DNA of 10,927 bases, taken from contig JBBQXZ010000160.1 in assembly GCA_038209145.1 (NCBI GenBank), positions 1 to 10,927 on the forward strand, in the 5' to 3' direction. Below the pieces are notes generated by a model that saw only the letters and a program-made list of their open reading frames with translations, was not told where the DNA came from and ran no database searches. The position numbers and the translations under genes were made by a program. Below, one piece after another: positions 6,540 to 10,927 of this stretch (positions are counted from its first letter, which is position 1; each line of letters opens with the position of its first letter). The stretch is from Lunatibacter sp038209145 (lineage in GTDB: Bacteria > Bacteroidota > Bacteroidia > Cytophagales > Cyclobacteriaceae).

Positions 6540-8849
6540 CTACTCCCATTCCATCACTGCCGTTTTCTTAAAATAGCCATACCCATAACTTACCGAAAGG
6601 ATATCACCTTTCTCCAACTGCATCACTTGCCCGTTACCCCGTATTTCGTTTCCAAAGATTTCCACGGTGCCTGAAAGGAATTCGGAATAAGGGTCATTTT
6701 CAACCAAGTTAACCGCCAAACAGTCCCCTTTGCCATTGCATAACTGTACATGGACCGAATCAATAGGTTCTTGCTGAAAGTTTAGTGCCGCTTTTAACTG
6801 GATAAGTAACTTATTGTTGGCTGCTTTTTTCAAAGAGATATCCGTATAATAATTGGCCATATAAGCCATGCTGGTGTTATAAGCAGTATTAAACTGCACC
6901 CAGCCTTCTGTCCAGCCGAGATTTCCCGCTTCGGGATGGTTGGGATAGTGGAAGGATTTTGGTGAACCGTCAAAGACAAACGGGAGCTCATCGAGAAGTC
7001 CTATCCCTCCTTTGTGCCGGCTGTACCAGCCCAAATCAACCCCTTCTACCTCATCTGGACCTTTATGGGAAAACTGTCTGCCAGTTGGATTTCTACCAAA
7101 AGCATTCTCAAAATGGGACCAAGCCAATACTTCCAAGCTGTCGGTAAGATCAGAGTCATCCATTATAGTCATTGCTGCAAATGCCGCGGCAGGAAAACCC
7201 AGGATATTTCCGGTTTCATTCCACCCGGGGGGAGTCCATTCTTCTTCATCATATTTGCGAAAATCCCAAAAGTTGTCAGACCGGGATAGCGCAATTTTGG
7301 CCCATTCTTCAACCTTTTCTTTCAACCTTTTCGGTGACCTATCTGGATACTGGGTATGAAAAAAAGCAAATGCCCGCATGGTCATGTGCTCCGACGTGCG
7401 CTGCCCCTTGGTAGTCATCGGATCATTCCAGTCCAGATTTTCGATTATCCACTCCAGTTGGTTGAAGGCGGAAAGAAAATATTTATCCGCATCTGGGGCT
7501 TTTTCCCGTAAGGCCACGTCATACATCATCAGGTTGGGAATGACCGAAAACCCGGGAGGCATCTCCCCTTTTGTTGTTCCCAATTGTGTTTTTAAGGCCA
7601 ACAAGTTGTGTTCCGGGCTTAGATCGTATTGGGAAAGGGAGTGTTCGGATACCTCTTCCTTTTCCCACACCGAGGTGGCATAGGCATATACAACATCAAA
7701 GTTTTGCCGGGGCAGCCAACTTTTTAAATAAGGCCAGGCATACAGAAAGTGGGCCAGTTCGGCTTTTTGCATTTCGTGATCCAGTTCCTTGGAAACTTTC
7801 ACATCTGCGTCCCAATGAATCAGTTGGATAACATCGGGAGTTCCAGGTGCAAAAGGATCCAGCGTACCCCAAAATCCCCGGTAATTATCCGTAAAAGACG
7901 AATTTGCCACATAGGCTGATGTTACCTCCATGCGCTCATAGGCCGCTGGATTGGAAAGATACATCGCAACTAGGCTCTGCATGGCCCAGTTGAAAAAATC
8001 CCCGTCCCTCCATTCGAAGGAAATGGGTCTGATTTCAGCCACATTTCCAACATAGTGTCTGGCACCGATCATAAAATCCAACATATGGCGATAAGAAACC
8101 CTCTCCAACCAATAGGGGCCTATTCGAAAGGGAAATGATTCTTGGTCATTTGCAACGATGGAGAATTCCTGCTGTGATACCGGATTGAATTCGGAAAAAT
8201 CCCCCTTTCCTCCCTGAATGATCCCTTCAAACAACACCTTTTCCTTCCCAACTTCCGTGACGAAAAAAGCGGTTTGATCCTTCATTTCAGGTGCGGAAAA
8301 CCGCTTTGGACGGTTTAGGTTGTAGCCACTTTGGTTTACCAAAATGGGTCTGGCCGCCAAGTCAACTGTATCAACATAAACCTGACCAAATAATCCAAAC
8401 TCGATCACCTGCATGGGTTGCTGATCTGCCGCCGCCAATCTAATTCGGTCTGTCAACAGCTCTTTATTCAACTCAATCTCAACTTTTTCAGATGCATTGT
8501 TCTCAATTGTCTCCACAATTCTCCATTCCCCATTGAGTAAATATTGGAAGTGGAATTTACTGTTCGGTTTTCTTTCAGGTCCAAATAGGATTGATATTCG
8601 CGTCAATTCAGTGGCCCCGGGCAACCGTACTGTCAACCAGGCACTTCGGTCTTCCGCGTCACTGGACCAAAAGCTGTTATTATCCCCGTCGATGGCTGAC
8701 GTTGGAGAAGACTGGTCTTGGCTGGAACTTACAGCTGCCTGGCCTGTTAAGGAGAGGTTATTTTGACCATAAGAATTCATCATTCCCAGAAGGAAAATTA
8801 GAAAAAATAACCGGTTAATAGTTTGCGTAGTTTTCATAGGATACTTCAT
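6540..8849 (-). CDS. Secreted glycoside hydrolase family 9-like protein with N-terminal discoidin domain
   Basis: A 769-residue exported protein likely to act on a beta-linked polysaccharide or oligosaccharide. I chose the ATG at 8849 because it follows the upstream stop after one base (TGA-A-ATG) and gives a good signal peptide (hydrophobic about 15-24, cleavage near SYG-Q at 28). An ATG at 8894 would put 15 unlikely residues in front, and one at 8837 is also possible. Residues about 30-155 form a discoidin/F5-8C-like module (AIDGDNNSFWSSD, WLTVRLPG). About 165-245 is a CelD_N Ig-like domain (ARPILVNQSGYNLNRPKRF). About 253-670 is an alpha-helical GH9-like domain with FGRNPTGR (584-591) and WTEGWVQFNTAYN (646-658), where E648 fits the GH9 catalytic acid. 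The usual DAGD is replaced by W-R-D-G-D (280-284), one residue shorter. A beta-rich tail ends with LSVSYGYGYFKK. The exact substrate is unknown. Confidence 0.85.
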   Translation of the reverse strand: MKYPMKTTQTINRLFFLIFLLGMMNSYGQNNLSLTGQAAVSSSQDQSSPTSAIDGDNNSFWSSDAEDRSAWLTVRLPGATELTRISILFGPERKPNSKFHFQYLLNGEWRIVETIENNASEKVEIELNKELLTDRIRLAAADQQPMQVIEFGLFGQVYVDTVDLAARPILVNQSGYNLNRPKRFSAPEMKDQTAFFVTEVGKEKVLFEGIIQGGKGDFSEFNPVSQQEFSIVANDQESFPFRIGPYWLERVSYRHMLDFMIGARHYVGNVAEIRPISFEWRDGDFFNWAMQSLVAMYLSNPAAYERMEVTSAYVANSSFTDNYRGFWGTLDPFAPGTPDVIQLIHWDADVKVSKELDHEMQKAELAHFLYAWPYLKSWLPRQNFDVVYAYATSVWEKEEVSEHSLSQYDLSPEHNLLALKTQLGTTKGEMPPGFSVIPNLMMYDVALREKAPDADKYFLSAFNQLEWIIENLDWNDPMTTKGQRTSEHMTMRAFAFFHTQYPDRSPKRLKEKVEEWAKIALSRSDNFWDFRKYDEEEWTPPGWNETGNILGFPAAAFAAMTIMDDSDLTDSLEVLAWSHFENAFGRNPTGRQFSHKGPDEVEGVDLGWYSRHKGGIGLLDELPFVFDGSPKSFHYPNHPEAGNLGWTEGWVQFNTAYNTSMAYMANYYTDISLKKAANNKLLIQLKAALNFQQEPIDSVHVQLCNGKGDCLAVNLVENDPYSEFLSGTVEIFGNEIRGNGQVMQLEKGDILSVSYGYGYFKKTAVMEWE

Positions 8850-8850
8850 T

Positions 8851-10927
8851 TCAATAACATAAGATTCCGAAAAGCGAGGCAGGTACCTGCGCACTTTGGT
8901 GCTTCAGGTGGATTTTAAGTTGCTTTGTTGCCAAAGGGGTTTTCAATGTGAGGGTGTAAACGGATTGGTGGTTATCCGTAACTTCGGCCAGCAGCTGGCC
9001 AGAATCTGCGCACAACTTAAAATGAGATACACAGAATGGGATTTCCGATTCCGGATGTCCCATTAAAGTAGATTCCATGGAATGATCCGAATCTGTGTCA
9101 AAAAACAACCTTATTTGCCTGATAGTTTGAATTTTATCCCATTTTATTTCAAGTACAGGATCTTTGTCATCTGGATCAGCCACCCAACAGTTGGTCTTTT
9201 GGGTTGGTCTGAAAATGCCGTTGGTCACGTGCTGGGCTGGAAATGTATCCAAGGAATTTTTGAAAGTTAGTGCCAGGTTGTGCCCACCAGGTCTACGCTC
9301 CGGCAACCAAAAATCAAATGTGTCAATTCCGATTCCCGCGGGTGGTTCCTGCCTGCTGCTCACAGCCACCGCTTTGTTGAATTTTTGGAAAACAGTAAGC
9401 AAGCCACTGACCCGCTTTTGGGTACATTTGACTTCTACCAGCGAATTGGCATGAAAGGCCAGGAAGATATAACCCGGTTTAATTTGCTCGTAGTCAAATG
9501 AGATAGTGATATGCTGTTCGCCTTTATTTACCGCTATCCACTGTTCTCCCAAAACTTTGTCCGGCGTGAAATTTCCCGGTTTGGAGGCAGCTAATAATTG
9601 GAGGTGAATCGTTGTGGATTCAGCGGCTCGAATAGGAACCGACATGTCGGAAAGCTGACCTGAGGGGAAAGGAATAAGTTGGGCCATGGAAAACTCAAGA
9701 TGCTTCCAAGGGCCGTCAGCAGCTAATTCCTGAAGTTGAAAAGTGGATGAGGCTTTAAGAACAGCATGTTGAACCAGTTCTTCGGAATCGTCCAAGGTCA
9801 ATTTTGGAATGTAATGTCCAATTTTTAGCAGTTCTTTTTGCAGGATTTTCATCCAGTCGCCTTTTGTAATATCCCTTGGGTAAAGGCCATGAGTCACACA
9901 TAGTTTTGCCGCCAAGGCCACCGCCTGGGCATTGTGGGAACAGGTCGCCATCACCCGGGAAGATCCAAAGGCCACATGACTGGCACTGATACTTCGACCA
10001 CCCAGAAAAAGGTTTTTGATATTTCGGCTATACATGGTCCGAAAAGGGATTTGGTAAACACCTTTGGAATGCCATTGGGTACATCCGGCCTTGTCTCCAT
10101 AGACGCCATCGGCCGGATGCAGGTCCAAGGCCCATCCGCCAAAAGAAACGGCATCCGCATGTTCACGCTGCTCTACCACGTCCTTTTGATGCAGCATGTA
10201 GTCTCCCTCAAAACGGCGGCTTTCCCGCTTGCCCGGAATTGTCCCTACCCATTCAAGGGTGTGGTTGGTCATGTCGGGAAATTCGCCAGAATTTTTGATA
10301 TGGTCCCAGATACCATAGATCACTTTCCATAGTTCCCATTTGATGGTTTCGCTTTCATGGATGGTATCCATCCGACCGCCATATTCTACCCACCACAACC
10401 TGCAGCCGTGGTCCTTTAGGTTAAAATTCCTGAATCGGGGCAGTTTTGTCAGTGATTTATGGGCGTACGAAGGGGATATAAAACGCACAGGCTTGTCGGT
10501 AGCTTTGCTATAAAAATACAGCGAATGGCCCAAGAGTTCACCATACCCATGATCAGGGGCAAAAGCTTCGTCAAATTCATCCGCCTTTTCAGCACCCATC
10601 CGAAAGGCAGCCCCCGCCAAAAATCCCAGAATACCGTCGCCGGAAGCATCTACAAAGAACGGTGCCTGCAGGATATAGCTCGTAGAGTTCTGACTGCAAA
10701 ATGCATGCACCCGTTCAATCTTATCATCCTCTTTTTTGTCCAAATCATGAACTGCCGTATTAAGTAGGAGTTTGATATTGGGTTCAAGTGATACTTTTTC
10801 CAATAATACGGTATCCAAAATCAGGGGATTTCCTTCCGGATTTCGATACAAATTTTCCACCAGAATCTCATCAATTACTCCTCCTTCCCGCGCCCACCGG
10901 TTGTTGTTTCCCATGTGGGATGTTGCG
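8851..10927 (-). CDS. FAD-dependent oxidoreductase with C-terminal discoidin-like domain (N-terminus outside window)
   Basis: The frame is open to the right edge (four codons precede the ATG at 10914), so the N-terminal part with the FAD-binding GxGxxG is missing. Residue numbers are counted from that ATG. Family marks of FAD-dependent oxidoreductases of the PF12831 type are NNNRWAREGG (3-12), FFVDASGDGILGFLAGAAF (86-104), GTIPGKRESRRFEGDY (224-239) and the closing FAD-binding segment YSRNIKNLFLGGRSISASHV (295-314) with FGSSRVMATC. A beta-sandwich region follows (about 405-555), then a discoidin/F5-8C-like module (about 560-687) with HVTNGIFRP, NCWVAD and LEIKWDKIQTIRQIRLFFD. Such enzymes are frequent in polysaccharide-utilisation loci, where some were annotated as xanthan lyases; their substrates are mostly unproven. 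It is the first gene visible of a leftward operon with the GH9-like gene. Confidence 0.85.
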   Translation of the reverse strand, partial: ATSHMGNNNRWAREGGVIDEILVENLYRNPEGNPLILDTVLLEKVSLEPNIKLLLNTAVHDLDKKEDDKIERVHAFCSQNSTSYILQAPFFVDASGDGILGFLAGAAFRMGAEKADEFDEAFAPDHGYGELLGHSLYFYSKATDKPVRFISPSYAHKSLTKLPRFRNFNLKDHGCRLWWVEYGGRMDTIHESETIKWELWKVIYGIWDHIKNSGEFPDMTNHTLEWVGTIPGKRESRRFEGDYMLHQKDVVEQREHADAVSFGGWALDLHPADGVYGDKAGCTQWHSKGVYQIPFRTMYSRNIKNLFLGGRSISASHVAFGSSRVMATCSHNAQAVALAAKLCVTHGLYPRDITKGDWMKILQKELLKIGHYIPKLTLDDSEELVQHAVLKASSTFQLQELAADGPWKHLEFSMAQLIPFPSGQLSDMSVPIRAAESTTIHLQLLAASKPGNFTPDKVLGEQWIAVNKGEQHITISFDYEQIKPGYIFLAFHANSLVEVKCTQKRVSGLLTVFQKFNKAVAVSSRQEPPAGIGIDTFDFWLPERRPGGHNLALTFKNSLDTFPAQHVTNGIFRPTQKTNCWVADPDDKDPVLEIKWDKIQTIRQIRLFFDTDSDHSMESTLMGHPESEIPFCVSHFKLCADSGQLLAEVTDNHQSVYTLTLKTPLATKQLKIHLKHQSAQVPASLFGILCY

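Noticed and set aside
6358..6549. 63-codon reverse frame overlapping the end of the glycosidase gene
   Set aside because: Its start lies inside the glycosidase 3' end in another frame, and the peptide has no recognisable content.
9934..10332. 132-codon forward frame opposite the oxidoreductase gene
   Set aside because: A shadow of the well-supported reverse-strand gene, with no family features of its own.
1..10927. tRNA, rRNA, CRISPR array or complete insertion sequence
   Set aside because: Read through for cloverleaf arms, rRNA cores, regularly spaced repeats and transposase motifs; none was seen.

Overview
The window reads like the chromosome of a marine or environmental member of the Bacteroidetes, possibly a Cyclobacteriaceae-type genome. 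The basis is moderate GC with AT-rich spacers, the lack of Shine-Dalgarno sequences ahead of the genes, a lipoprotein of a type common in this phylum, and a multidomain glycoside hydrolase gene next to an FAD-oxidoreductase gene, as in polysaccharide-utilisation regions. The family placement is inference; no marker gene is present.

Layout. Positions 1-1541 are a decayed patch. It holds the end of an unrecognised gene at the left edge, the frameshifted 3' end of a RelE/ParE-type toxin gene followed by a clean hairpin terminator, a possible broken small membrane-protein gene, a GC-rich block with a perfect palindrome, an intact antitoxin-like gene with no toxin beside it, and a fragment of an XRE/HTH regulator with an internal stop. 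Positions 1542-2332 contain no convincing gene but several inverted and direct repeats, mostly built from GGG/CCC hairpins, of the kind dispersed between genes in this phylum.

Positions 2333-4558 encode a full-length prokaryotic cation-chloride cotransporter homologue (SLC12-like: about 12 membrane segments plus a C-terminal cytoplasmic domain), followed by a strong hairpin without a T-tract. Convergent to it, 4696-5901 encodes a lipoprotein with a von Willebrand factor A domain. A gene-free AT-rich stretch follows (5902-6539).

Positions 6540-10927 hold two tightly coupled leftward genes. The upstream one is a FAD-dependent oxidoreductase (PF12831-like) with a discoidin-like C-terminus, cut by the window edge. 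One base after its stop begins a secreted protein with a discoidin-like N-terminal domain, a CelD_N-type Ig-like domain and a GH9-like catalytic domain. Together they look like the end of a carbohydrate-processing operon whose earlier genes lie to the right of the window. The most interesting points are the altered D-G-D sequence where GH9 enzymes usually have DAGD, the sharing of discoidin modules by both operon members, and the cluster of toxin-antitoxin debris at the left. I see no wholly new system that the sequence alone can establish.
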